A stretch of DNA of 64,000 nt from Acanthornis magna (Eukaryota; Chordata; Aves; Passeriformes; Acanthizidae). Under the pieces are notes generated by a model. It was not told where the DNA came from. It worked only from the letters and a program-made list of their open reading frames with translations, and ran no database searches. Positions 43,141 through 55,542 of the stretch are shown in pieces. The DNA lies in assembly GCA_036785705.1 (NCBI GenBank), contig JAWUZG010000174.1, positions 558,001 to 622,000 of the forward strand, read 5' to 3'. The position numbers and the translations under genes were made by a program. Position 1 is the stretch's first letter. Each line of letters opens with the position of its first letter.

Positions 43141-44401
43141 CTGATGTGATTCTACAGCATGAGTGTGAATTTCCATCTCAGCAACAAAGTTGCCAAAGTG
43201 CCTGAGGAAGAACTGGAGGAATTGTCTAGGAACAAACACTTAACTTCTGTTTAATATTTTTACAAACCTTCCTCCCCATTGGGGCAGGCTGGAGATGCCA
43301 GGCTGGGAACCTGGAGGTGAGAGCCCAAATAGCCACTGTGATTTCAGTCCGGATTGATTAAAATGTAAGAAATTCATTCATATGTAAGAAATTCACTAAT
43401 TTTCTTAAAGACATCCTGGCACGCTGTTACCCCAGGGTTGGGGTAAAGAAAACCCACAATATTTCCAGCACATTTTGTCTCCTTGTCATACTGAATGGCT
43501 CACACTTTTGGACTGGGCTTGGGGCACAGCTGAGCATTAATTTTGGTTGAAAAGTAACGTAGGCTAACAAACTTCTTGAGCCCAAGAAGCACAAACAAAT
43601 TATTTAAGTGTTAGAACTCCTTTGATGAGAGACTGCGGAGGCCTTTGCCCATTTTGTTGTTGCTGGTTTAGTAGGTTTATTTATTTATTTATTTATTTTA
43701 TTTATTTATTTATTTTAAGAAAAGGGCAGAAATGGACTTTCAAATTCCCTTGTCTAACTTTGGGTTCACTGATGTAAAAATCCACCTCTCCCAGGAGATG
43801 GCAGAAGAGCCCCAGCGATGGGCCAGGACAGTCACTGCTGCATGACGAATGTTTAAGCACTGGGAAAAATCTGGGAGCTGTTCAGCTCCGATCCGAAGGA
43901 TCCAAACCTTACAGATTTACAGCCGAGGCCTTTCCTGCTGTCTGTAAATTCTCCTGCTCTGCACACTGTGATGTGTCAGGGTTTCGTGTCACACGTCCCT
44001 GTGGCTGAAGCAAAGGGAAAAATCATCTGAGAGCAGAGGAGGGTGGAAAGGGCTGTGCTGTCTGTCGGGAAGATGTTGGGCCAGGAGTGATGGGTTGACA
44101 GTGTCAGGTTTGAGGTTAGGACTGGGACTGGAGGACTGAATTCCTCAAAATGAGATCACCATAATCACATTTTACAAGTCTGTGGGTGGGAGAGGATGGA
44201 GACTGAGACTGAGGGAGCCACGAAGCTCCTGCACCTGGCAGTGTGTGGAGCGGGGCTGTGCAAAGGGGAACAGGATTTTGGGCAGCAGCACTGGCACAGA
44301 GTGTTGGACTGGCTGAGAGCGAGTTGGAGCTGCTCCAGCTCAGGACTGATGCCTGGAATGTGATGTGGAGGTACCTTGCAGGCATCAGGCTGCCTGGCCA
44401 T
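43141..44401. other. Non-coding with (TTTA)n microsatellite
   Basis: A TTTA tetranucleotide repeat at about 43,674-43,715, broken once. No gene is seen. Confidence 0.6.
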
Positions 44402-44665
44402 AGAACTGCAGACTGGTTTGGTTGGGAAGGTCCTTAAAGCCCATCCAATGCCACCCCCTGCCATGGCAGGGACACCTTCCACTGTCTCAGGCTGCTCCAA
44501 GCCCTGTCCAACCTGGCCTTGGGCACTGCCAGGGATGGAGCAGACACAGCTTCCCTGGGCAGCCCATGCCAGGTCCTCCCCACCCTCACAGGGAAGGATT
44601 TTTCACCAGTATCTCCTTCCTTCCCAACATCCCACCTAATCCTGCCCTCTTTCATCACCAAGGAG
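44402..44665 (-). mobile_element. CR1 LINE 3' end
   Basis: TGGTTTGGTTGGGAAGGTCC through CCCACCTAATCCTGCCC. Confidence 0.85.
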
Positions 44666-47600
44666 CTGTGGCAGCGCATCGTGCTCAGCCCATGGAGCTG
44701 TAGGTGGACGAGATGTGACCCTGCCAACAACCCAAAGGGGTTTTAGATGGCCAACACCGAGGGCAGGCACATCTCCCTTTTCTGGGGTGCTTTTCTGCTG
44801 CAAGAGACTCGTTCAGCCCCTCTGTGTCCTCAGCCAGCTGTCCCTTCTCTTGCTCACAAGCACTCAGCAACTTCAAGGCTGTTTTCCAGCAAGTTGTTCT
44901 TGATCTACCAGCCTGCACAGTCTTTAGCTCCATGAATATTTAACTACTTCATGGGAAGCTGAATATCTTTAAGAAGCAGGAGAGGAAAAGCCTCATGGCA
45001 AGAGATCTTAGATCTGCTGTTCAAGGGGTTTTGTGCAGGGGAGCAAAGACTGAATCTGAACAACTTCATTGTCTTCTGCAGTTTCCAAAGTGAGTTCAGA
45101 CTGATATTATGGATCTTACTAATATTTCTGATCTCCCCAACAAAAATAAGGATCCTAAATACCAAGGGCATGTTTTAGACAAGCTCAGAGTTCATTGGAC
45201 ACCAATGACCTTAACCCTGCCCTCCAATGAGGCTGCCATGGAGGAAGAGTCAACTCAACCTTCTTTACCCCAGACTATAAAATCTGCCCTCGCAGAAGTT
45301 GCTCTGTGGTTTCTTTGTTAAAAAAGTCAAGGTTTAACCAGGTTACTTCATCTACTGCATTATTTTTTTTAAAGTGTTTTTTTTGTTTTATCCCTGAGGT
45401 CTTTGCACACCTTACTCTGCTTGGAGTCTAAATTTAATGAATTCAGGAGTTTTCCAGAACATCAGAGGCAAAAGGCACATACTGAATGATACAAAAATCT
45501 TCTTTTCTTTCAAGGTAAATAATCAGCTGCCCTTTCATTTTAACAAAGACCTTCCATCTCATTTGTCATAGAGAAGTATAACACCATTGCAAATAAAGAT
45601 CATGTGTGGAAAAAAATCTCACTTGCCAGATCAAGAATCTAAACTATGTAACTGTTTCCAAGATTACCGTGGAAACCAAATTACTGCTAAAAAGGACATT
45701 AATCTGTCTCTGACCCTGAAATGCTGTAGTGAAGGATTTTTGTTGTTACCCATTAGCTCTGCCCAGGAATTTCTTCAAGCATTTAGGAATTCAACATTAA
45801 TTGCCTGTGAGGGTGAATAAGCCATGAAGTTACCTCTGCAAACCCTCTCCCAGATCAAAGCAACACCCAAAACTAAGAGAAGAAAGAGAATTTCGGTATT
45901 TTCAAGCTGCAATTTGCATGTTTCAGGCTCAGTTGAGTGTGGCTTTTGCATGGGAATATTTCTGCCAGAACATGATTGGCATCCACATGCACCATGTCCA
46001 GAATTGAGCAATGACTGGATGGATCTCTGCTAAAAATGTTCTGAAGTTTAAAGTAATTCAAAATAAACTTGTGTTCATCTGGCCCAGCCTCCCCACTGAG
46101 AAACAATCAACCTAAAAGCTCAATGAAAAGCATCTTTGAGTGGGGAGCAAGGACAACTGAAATATAAACTGCTGTACGTAAAAAATAATAGTTTTCTTTT
46201 AAACATGAAAAACTCCTTTCTGTATATACTTACAGACCCTTTAAAAACACGTTTTGATTAATTTTTGCTATTTTTTTCCTGGCTGCTGTCCCAGTTTGGG
46301 GAGACTTTCATTGGAAACAGCTCCAGGGGGAGCAGAAAGGGGTGTTCAGATACCAGAACTGAGGTATTTTGTCAGGTCTTTCCCCTGCAAGTCCAGCTCT
46401 GTCCCTTGCTGCCACTGGTCACTTGGGATTTAATTTGGAGATTTTTTTATTTTTTTTTATTTATTGGGTTTTTTTGGTTTTAGCTTAAAATTCTTCCCAT
46501 TTTCTTGGAGTAAGAGGTCAAAGCTGTGTGCCCCGGGATGCTCTGAGGCCCCATGTAATGCTGGGGTGGAGTGTCCTCCCTTCAGCAGGAGATCAAATGT
46601 GCACTTGGAGGAGTCCGAGCTCAGCTGATGATGTTGTGGAAGGGGGATATGTAGAACAAAGGTCAGGAAAAAGGTCGGACAGTACAAATGGCAGCTGGAA
46701 TGGCAGGAATTGATTCTTTCTTTGGCAGGAATTGGTCTCTGCTGGAGCTGGGGTCAATGGCCTTCTCCCCCCTGCACGAATCTGAGATGCAACCTGCCTG
46801 GGATCACAGGGAAACACCTGGACCAGCAGCTTGTTTATCTCACTGTGTTAAAACTCCCTCATTTTGTCATAATGCAGAATCCTTAATTCCAATGTCACTT
46901 TTTTCTTCTTTTTTCTTTTTTCTTTTTTCTTTTTTCTTTTTTCTTTTTTCTTTTTTCTTTTTTCTTTTTTCCTGTTTCTTGTTTCTTGTTTCTTTTTTCT
47001 TTTTTCTTTTTTTTTTCCCGGGAATTACTTAAGATCTTTGTCCTGATTCACTTGGAATTAGTTATTGTGAAAAACCCATGGAGTGAAAATTGTTCCTAGT
47101 GTCTGTGTGTCTGTGTGTGTTTGCACACCAGGTTAGCCATGGTGGTTCCACTCTGGATATAAACTGTTCTTCAAGTGATCAAAATCCTGGGAAATTTATA
47201 CTTATCATCACCACTACCATGAAAGTGACTTTCAGGAATTTCATACTTGATTTGACAGAGTAAATCAATTTATATTTGGGGATTTAAAACATAAACACAC
47301 CTGTATAAACACACACCATGTGGTTCACTGGATGGTTTTGGTTATCCATTGATTATTCATTGGTTATTGAAAGACTTATTATTTTTATTAGGCAGGTCTG
47401 AAATAAATGAAAAAATGGCACAGAGATTGTGAGCTTGTTCTTGTACCATACACATCAGTACAATTATAGGTGTTTGTCATGGCTGGAGTGGTTGTGGGTG
47501 GATCAGCAGGGAGAATTCAATGTGAAAATTCTTAAACTGTCCAGGACAAAATGAGATCCAACCCCCTGTGCAATGCAATGCAACTGAAAATGGGGTAAGA

Positions 47601-48208
47601 AAAAATAATTTCAGCTTCCTGAAATAGCAGAGAGGAGATCCAGGCTCTCTTTGTGGGCAGACAAATGAAAGCAGAATTATTTGTTCTACCTGTCCCATGA
47701 ATGTTGAAAATTACTTTGTTAAAGGGAAAAACTAATCTATATTTAATTTTCAGTGGGACCACTTAAAATTAAATGGTGTTGAAAACAAGACATTTTGTTC
47801 TTGCTTTGTCTTTGGGAAAATGAGATTTTTAGCTCCACTGTGGATTTTTCATTATTTCACATCAAAATCTTGCAAAACACAAACAGTGCCTCCTTATGCC
47901 CTTATGGGATTACGTGTCTGCTTTTCAGCTGGCCTTTGCCAAAGGCATCCTGGCACCTGCTGGAAGCAAAACAAATGAACAGAAACCTTTCTGCAGTTTG
48001 TGGTCATTTCTCATCAAGGAAAGGAACGTCAGGAAAACATTTCCAGGCCTGTCCTGCAAGAGCTCTGAAACAACAATGCCCCAAACTCAAACAGCAGCTG
48101 AGTCCTCCCATGGTCTGGGGAATGGAATCCTCATGAATTGCACTCATCTTCATTAGTCATGTGCTGTCAATAAAGACCTTGCCCTCCAAATTTCCAGCCT
48201 AAATACAA
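44666..48208. other. Non-coding with (TTTTTC)n repeat
   Basis: A pyrimidine microsatellite of TTTTTTC units at 46,902-47,018. Otherwise AT-rich, and no gene is seen. Confidence 0.5.
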
Positions 48209-48665
48209 TCATGGAATTGTTGAGGTGGGAACAGACCTCCAAATCATCAGTCCTGTCATTAACTCAGCAATACCAGGGCCACCCTTAACCCGTGTCCCCA
48301 AGTGCCACACCCACATGTTTTGAATACTTTCAGGGATGGTGACTCCAGAACTGCCCTGGGCAGCTGTGCCAATGGCTGATTGCCTCTTCAGTGAAGAAAT
48401 TTTGCCAATATCCAATCTAAGCCTCCCCTGGTGCAACTTTAGGCCATTTCCTGTCATCTGGTCCCTGTTCCCTGGGAGCAGAGCCTGGCCGCCCCAGCTC
48501 ACCCTCCTGTCAGGAGCTGTGAAGAACCAGAACATCCCCTGAGCCTCCTTTTCTCCAGGCTGAGCCCCCCAGCTCCCTCAGCTGCTCCTGCAGCTCCAAC
48601 CCTTCCCCAGCTCTTCTCTGGACACACTCCATGTCTTTCCTGTCTTGAGGAGCCCAGAACTGCTT
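48209..48665 (-). mobile_element. CR1 LINE 3' end, about 455 bp
   Basis: The longest minus-oriented CR1 here. It runs from ATCATGGAATTGTTGAGG past CTCCAGGCTGAGCCCCC to CTTGAGGAGCCCAGAACTG. Confidence 0.9.
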
Positions 48666-48894
48666 CACGATTCAAGGCACAGCCACATCTGAGTCCTCTG
48701 GTGCAAAGCTACCCAACCTCAGCTGCTGATCCCTTCCAGAGCCTGGGCAGCAGAGACACAGAGCTGCTGCCCTTCTCCACACCTCTGGGAGCCTCCAGCT
48801 CCATTCGTGGAGGGGAGATGCAGCATCACTGCCCAGCACACCTGGGCTCCACATCTGTGTCTTTGTGTTGCAGCAGAGGAACCCCACTTGGGGA

Positions 48895-49145
48895 ATCCCA
48901 GAGGACACCTTAAGCTGCACCAGGAGAGGTTGAGGCTGGACATTAGGAAGAAGTTCTTCACAGAAAGAGTGATTGGGCATTGGAAGAGGCTGCCCAGGGA
49001 CGTGGTAGAGTCACTGTCCCCAAAGGTGTGTAAAAAAAGATTGGAGGTGGCACTGAGTGCCATGGTCTGGGTGATAAGGTGGTGTTGGGTCATAGGTTGG
49101 ACATGATGATCTCAGAGGTCTTTTCCAACCTAATTTATTCTGGAA
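48895..49145 (+). mobile_element. CR1 LINE 3' end of a different subfamily
   Basis: AAGTTCTTCACAGAAAGAGT, then GTGATAAGGTGGTGTTGGGT and a tail ending TTATTCTGGAATTCTGG. It lies 230 bp from the preceding copy, in opposite orientation. Confidence 0.8.
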
Positions 49146-51184
49146 TTCTGGCATGCTCTGCTCATTGCTTTAGCCCTCACACAGACCAGGTCCTCTTTGG
49201 CCTCACTGTTGGGGGCAGGGGGTGAATTGAAGAATTCGGGGTCACCTTTTCACAAAGGTAAATGAAATATTGGATCCAACTCTCTGAGCATCTTCAGAGG
49301 GCAGAACCTGGCACTCCCTACTTGGCCCCACTCGTGAACATCTGTGGGTCACTCATGGTGGGATCAGCAGATATGCAAATGAAATATGTGGAAAAAAGCA
49401 GCACCATTGGCCTCTTTTAGCACAGACAGCTCTTCACTGCCAAATGGAGATGACTTTTAGTTTTTGGGTTTGTCTTCCCCACCCTCCTCCAGGTGATGGA
49501 CATTGCCAATTCTATTACTCCTAATGGAGATTTATTCCAAAATAGCTCATCAGTGCTCACTGCTGACCACACCTTCCTTGTCTTCCTCTTGGCAAGACCA
49601 CCCAGGCTGGAAATGACAAACCCAGGGTCTGCTAATCAGCAAGACTGGGGTTTTATTTTTCTGTTAAACTTCCAAGCTGAGATTTCACCTGTGCTTCTGT
49701 CTACTGAGATAATGAATATCATTACACTTCCTCACCAGCTCCCTGAGATGACCTCCCGAAAGACAAAGACCTTGGATGAAAAAAAAAATTTAAAAGGCCA
49801 ACAAATAGTGAAGATTTAACTGTTTTGCTTCTTTTTATTTCAGTACAGGTAGAAAATTGGAGGAAAATTGGGAAGAGCATACCAGGGAGCCTTGGCTCAT
49901 GCCTGTGGTGGGGCTTGCAGAAAATGTTCCGGATGACAACATTATTATTTCCATCTCTGTGGTGGAGTAATTTAAACATGGGGCTGTTACAGAGTAGAAA
50001 GAGGGGAGAGAACGTGTCCCCTTTAAAAAAAAAAACCCAACATTATTTTTTTGTGAAGAAAGGTGGCATAAAATGGAAATGGGAAAAGGAATGTGAATTT
50101 TTTGTGAAGGATGACATGAGATGGAGATGGGAAAGGGAAAAGGAATGAGAATTTTTTTATGAAAAGGGTGACAAAAGATGGAGATGGAAAGGGCAAGCAG
50201 CCATTCCAGGTTCAGGCTTCAAGCACCTGCTTCCACAGCTTCTCCCAGGGCCACGAGCCTTTCTGAAAGGGGAATCTTAAATAATTAAAATCTGAAATCT
50301 GCTCACTGAGAGAAAGAATGAACAGCTCTTACAAAAGATTGCATGAAACCTACATTAAAGCAGAGTTCAGGCTGAAGGAAAAGACCAGTTGGGGAGGGTT
50401 AAAAACCACCACAGGGATATTGTTGTGTGTGATAAATTCAAGAAATTCCAAGGGAATACTACACATCAAAATAATCCACTCATAGTTCGGGAAGAAAAGA
50501 TGTTCAAGCTCTTCAGATTGCCCTAAATCGTACCAAAAGTGTTGAGAAGTGTTTTTGTGGCTCTGCTGCCAACTCGTGCTATCTTTAAAAACAAACCCAC
50601 ATGTTCTGCAATATTTTGAGCCTAAAAAAGTAACTCAGCTGTGAAAAAAGCCAGATCTGGCTGTGTGGATTGCGTACTTCCCACTTATCCATATTTGAAT
50701 GTCTTTCAAGTGTAACCTTAACTGAATAATTTGAGTTTATTGTGCTTGTTTTGAGAAAATTATCTCATCACAGAGCAATCACAACATCCTTGTAAGGCTG
50801 ATTGGAGAAAGCCACATTCAGAGAGAAGTTAGGAATTGTTCCCTGTCAAACCAGGGTGTTGCATCAAGTGTGATTCTGCAGGAATCTGTGTGAGCCAGCA
50901 CGATCCAATATTTCCATTTAACACCTTGTATTGAACAGACTTTGCTGACATTTGCAGATGAAACCAGGCTGTGGGAGATGACTTGTACAGGGAGATGTTT
51001 CAGAGGAAAAGTCTCTTCTGGAGCCTGGAGGTGCAGTCCTGTATTTTTTAAGAAATAAACATGAGCAGGTATGTGCCAGGTAATCCAGTGGGAGTTCAGC
51101 AGGAGCAGAGCAGCTTTGCAAAAAAATGGGGATTATTATGGATTACAAATTTGATGTGGGATGTGAAATTGAAAAAAAAAAGGA
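49146..51184. other. Non-coding, no gene seen
   Basis: Includes a locally duplicated GA-rich motif (GGAGATGGGAAAGG, 50,070-50,190). No exons are recognised. Confidence 0.45.
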
Positions 51185-51362
51185 GAGGGACACCTCCACT
51201 AGCCCAGGGTGCTCCAAGCCCCATCCAACCTGGCCTTGGACACTGCCAGGGATCCAGTGGCAGCCACAGCTTCTGTGGGCACCTGTGCCAGGGTGCCAGG
51301 GTGTCACCACTCTTACAGGGAAGAATTTCTTCCCAAAATCCCATTTGATCCTGCATTCTGCC
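51185..51362 (-). mobile_element. CR1 LINE fragment, 3' end missing
   Basis: Enters the element at CACCTCCACTAGCCCAGGG without the terminal block. The 3' part was lost. Confidence 0.75.
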
Positions 51363-52359
51363 AGATTCACAGTACAAAACTGATAAAACTCCATAGACTT
51401 CGTGGGAATTACCTTCAGGAACATTCGGAGAATGCACTCAAATAGCTCATAACAAATGCAAGGATTCAGACCTTCATTGAAAGCAGAAAAAAGCATCTTG
51501 TACCCCGGGTACCACTTTTTGTGCCCTCACAATTATAAACAATATTGACCCAGATGATATTTCCCGCAAACCTGTAGTGACAGGAAGAAAATTTCTGGAT
51601 TCTCTTCTCTGTGTCCTTTGCTGTATGCCATGGATCCACCTGTGATACACAGCACTGCTCCCTGGAGGAGCACAGTGCTTGTACTGAGGTTGTCTGTGAA
51701 AATCCCTGGGATTAACAGGAACAGCGCTCCAAATCCAGCTCCACCCAGTGATTTGTGTCACCTTCTGTCACCCTGTGGGAAGCTGCTATTGCTCTGCTAA
51801 TTCCCAGAGAAATCTGGACCCACGAATGTTCTGATGCAAATATAATCCTCAGAGAGAGACGCTTGGGATAACATTCCCTCCCACAAATCCTAATCCGGGG
51901 AGCTGAAATTCCCTAACATTGTTTGCAATGCTGCCTTGTGTGACCCTCTAAAGTGGAATAGCACTCAGAAGTTTCAGGCTTTGAACTTTGATTTTATGTT
52001 GTTCTTTTTTCCCCCAAAATCCCTGTGAGATATGGTCACCATGATCTTCTTCAGGCGCAGAGTCTGTGAAACTCTTCCTTCGTGAAGGCTGGGTTGAAAT
52101 TCTAATTTAATCCTTTTTGAAGTTACATAACAAATGGTGCTCAGGTGAAGTGTTCATCCCTTTTTGTGGCCAGGAGGGATGTGAGGGGCAGGTCCCACGT
52201 GGATTCTTGCCTCTCTACTGTGGTAAGGTACAGAATACCAGAAGAGTGACCTTTGGGAGAAGAAAGGTCACCTGCAGAGCCCTGCGGCTGCCACAGCTTT
52301 AGATCAGAGCAGGGCTGGGCCGGGGAGGGTCACTGCACACCCTGAAGGAGGAATCAGAG
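51363..52359. other. Non-coding, no gene seen
   Basis: No recognisable gene or repeat. Confidence 0.4.
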
Positions 52360-52640
52360 GATCACAGAGTGGTTTGGGTTGGAAAGGACCTTAAAGATCA
52401 TCTCCACCCCTTCTCCTCAGGTATATCAGCACCTTCCATATGGAACACAGAATGTCCTGAGCTGGGACACACACAGGGATCATCCAAGTCCAGCTCCTGT
52501 CCCTGCCCAGATACTCCAACAATCCCACCCTGTGCATCCCTGGGTGTGTTGTTCGAACACTTTTGGAGCTCTGGCAGCCTCGGGGCTGTGCCCATTCCCT
52601 GGGGAGCCTGGGCAGTACCCAGCACCTCTGGGTCATGTCT
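52360..52640 (-). mobile_element. Two nested or adjacent CR1 LINE 3' fragments
   Basis: A first terminus at 52,360 (CACAGAGTGGTTTGGGTTGG) is followed within 90 bp by a second of another subtype (ACAGAATGTCCTGAGCTGG). This suggests one CR1 inserted into another. Confidence 0.8.
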
Positions 52641-53424
52641 GAATGATAACCCCAAATCATCTCCGCCTACCTGCAACCAGAGGAGTATTTTCCTTAGTTA
52701 GTTCCTAAAGATTTCTGAAATGGTGATTGTGAGAGCAAGAGTGAAAATACAAGTGGGAAATTGTGGAAATTCCAGCCATTACCTGATGTTGTTTTATCTC
52801 TGTGGTGAACTGCATAAACAACAGCAAAGAGATGCTTATGCCATATTCATCCAAACCACCCCAAACACCTGAATAGGCATTTTCTTTGTCTTCAAGAGAC
52901 TATATTTACATATATTTACATGAATTTGCAGGTTTTATGTGCATTTATCTCCACAAACAAAATATTTAAAAACTATATTTACTACAGTATCTCATGGTGT
53001 AGGAAAAAAATTGAGTTTGTTCTCAGCTTCAAAATGAAAAATAAGGATCAGAAAATGCTTTCCAGTTGTTCAAATAAAATAAGCATTAGCAAAATACAGC
53101 CTAAACAAAAGAAGAAAAATATATCCTTACGCAATGTAATTGAAATTTCCCATTTTAGTAAGTTTGGCTCTGGTGCCTTGGTACTTGCTCTTTCCTAATA
53201 TTACAAAAAAATCAGCACAGATGGCACCTGAATTTCCATTGTAATAAATCAGTAGGAAAGATATCACTGTAAACCCTTCTGTGGTGGATTTTTCCATGTG
53301 CAGACCAGGAAAATCCAGCCTTGCTGGACACACAGTCAAAGGACTCCTCACAATAAATCCATCTCCTGTAATTTCTTTGGGGTTCCGCCATCCAAATGGT
53401 CTCTCTGAGTACCACAGAAAGTGT
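52641..53424. other. Non-coding, AT-rich, no gene seen
   Basis: No recognisable exon. Confidence 0.4.
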
Positions 53425-53512
53425 GGCTGCCCCATCCCTGGAAGCGTCCAAGGCCAGGTTTTATTGGGCTTTGAGCAATTTGGGACAGTGGAAGGTGTCC
53501 ACCTCTAGAACA
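53425..53512 (+). mobile_element. CR1 LINE fragment
   Basis: GGAAGCGTCCAAGGCCAGG and GACAGTGGAAGGTGTCC; truncated at the 3' side. Confidence 0.75.
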
Positions 53513-53989
53513 GAGGGAAAAGTGAGTTTGTTAAGGTTTGTCAGGTTACAAAACAATAAAAAGCCAATTGGGTTGGGAATCCCTTTCCAGGTGTTGAGCT
53601 GTTATAAATGTTCCAGAAGATGTGAGTCAAAACTGCAGAAAAAAATCTGTATTGAAGACAAGTGGAAATTGGGGCTGTTGGAGCTCTGTGATCATGGACA
53701 CAGCTCCCAAAGCACGATGTCCCAAAGTGGGCGAGAAACCCCCAGAGCTGCTGTGCCCATGGGGACAGCACAGTCCCTTGGACAGAAATCAGAGCTGTAG
53801 GAATTGCTTTGCCAATATTTTGGGTGGAGAGGGTGATAACAAATCTGTTTTGTTACTCAGGAATCCTGTATTTTTCCTGCTCATTTTTTCAGTTAAGAAC
53901 TTCTAGGGAAATGCCTGTCTTTGCCAGAAATGTCAAAATTTATCCTGTACCCATGATGAATAATAGGGAAAATAAATAGAATTGTACAG

Positions 53990-54152
53990 AATGCCAGAAT
54001 GGTTTGGCTTGGAAGGGACCTTGAAGCTCATCCATTCCCAACCCCTGCCATGGGCAGGGACACCTTCCACTATCCCAGGCTGCTCCAAGCCCTGTCCAGC
54101 CTGACTTTGGACACTTCCAGGGATCCAGGGGCAGCCACAGCTTCTCTGGGCT
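53990..54152 (-). mobile_element. CR1 LINE 3' end
   Basis: CCAGAATGGTTTGGCTTGG through CAGCCACAGCTTCTCTGGG. Confidence 0.85.
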
Positions 54153-55394
54153 GATAGTAAGCAGGTGGTAAAATTGCCTTAGATACAATCAAACCAACTT
54201 GTTCATTATCAAACTCCTTTGTATAAAATTAATCTCACGTTGCTGCTGATTTTGCCAGGTGGGCCCATTGCAGTTCTGTTCCTGTGGAGTTCCTGAGTGA
54301 CATTTCACAACATCCCATGAATTAAAACGAGAAGGGGGAAGTGGGTACCTGAGACCTGGGTACATGGAAATCGGAGAGCTGGCAAAGCACAACCCCACCT
54401 ATTAGGGAAGAAAGAGTGTTCTTGGCAAAGTCAGGGGAAAGCTCTTCCTTCTTCTCCAGCTCTGTTTTCCAGCCTGTAGCAGTGACCTTGATTCCCAGTG
54501 CAAAGGCACAGGAACAGTAAGATCTCTCCCTCAACACTGCCTCAAATACAGAGCTGGATCTTCAGCCAAGAAAGCTGGAGGGCCTCCAACCACTCACCCC
54601 ACATGTGTCTAGCTTTATTTTTTAATGTGAAGAGGCTGAACTTGACTTGCAGCAGGGAAACACCAGGGCAGGGTTTGTTGTGGTTCCAGGAAGGTTTGTC
54701 AGAATGTCCTGAGCACTGCCAAAATGCTGAGCACCAAAGTGGGGGTTGGCCCCTAATTTTCCATATCGGTGTGAGGAGAGCAGAATTAATCAGATGTACT
54801 CCCTGATTTTGCTTCCTACAAAAAGAAATACCTACATAGTGTGGATAAATTCTCCATAGCCAACCCCAGGTTAGAGGAAGAGCTGAACAAAGGATCAGTT
54901 CTTATGTTCTTATACCACCTTGCTCATCATGAACGTGCAAGTCCCAATATTTTAGAAATGCTTCTACTGTTTCTTTCAATTCCAAGTTGGGCTGATCCAA
55001 CCTGGCCACAGGAAAGACAGGAATTTCTGTGGGTGATGGAGCTCCCAGTCACAGCAGGGGACTGATCACGGTGGCTGTGCCTTTGCCAATCTAAATCTTG
55101 GATGGAAGGTCTGAGAGGTCTCTCAGACCTCTTTGGTGACCTGTGCAAGGGCTGAAGGGAAATTTGGGGAGGGAGCATTTTTAAAAGCCACCTTGAACCT
55201 CCCAGGTGCAATTTGTTGCTATTGCACCTTGTTGCACTGCCAGGTACCGCTTAGATCTTCTCTGTCCTCTTTGTCGTTGTCCTCCAAGTAGATGTAGCTG
55301 CTGGTAAATCCATCCTTCAACCTTCATCTGATTAACCCAGCTCAGATACCACCAGGTCTCCTTGTAGTCCCTGTGATCCAGGCATGACCTTGGA
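54153..55394. other. Non-coding, no gene seen
   Basis: Includes a short perfect inverted repeat GTCTGAGAGGTCTCTCAGAC at 55,109-55,128. No exons are recognised. Confidence 0.4.
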
Positions 55395-55542
55395 AGTGCA
55401 TCATCCCTGGAAGTGTCCGAGGCCAGGTTGGATGGGGCTTGGAGCAACCTGGGAGAGTGGAAGGTGTCCCTGCCCATGGCAGGGGGTGGCACTGGATGGG
55501 CTTTGTGGTCCCTTCCAGCCCAAACCATTCCATGATTCCATC
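55395..55542 (+). mobile_element. CR1 LINE 3' end
   Basis: GGAAGTGTCCGAGGCCAGG to the tail CCATTCCATGATTCCATC. Confidence 0.85.
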
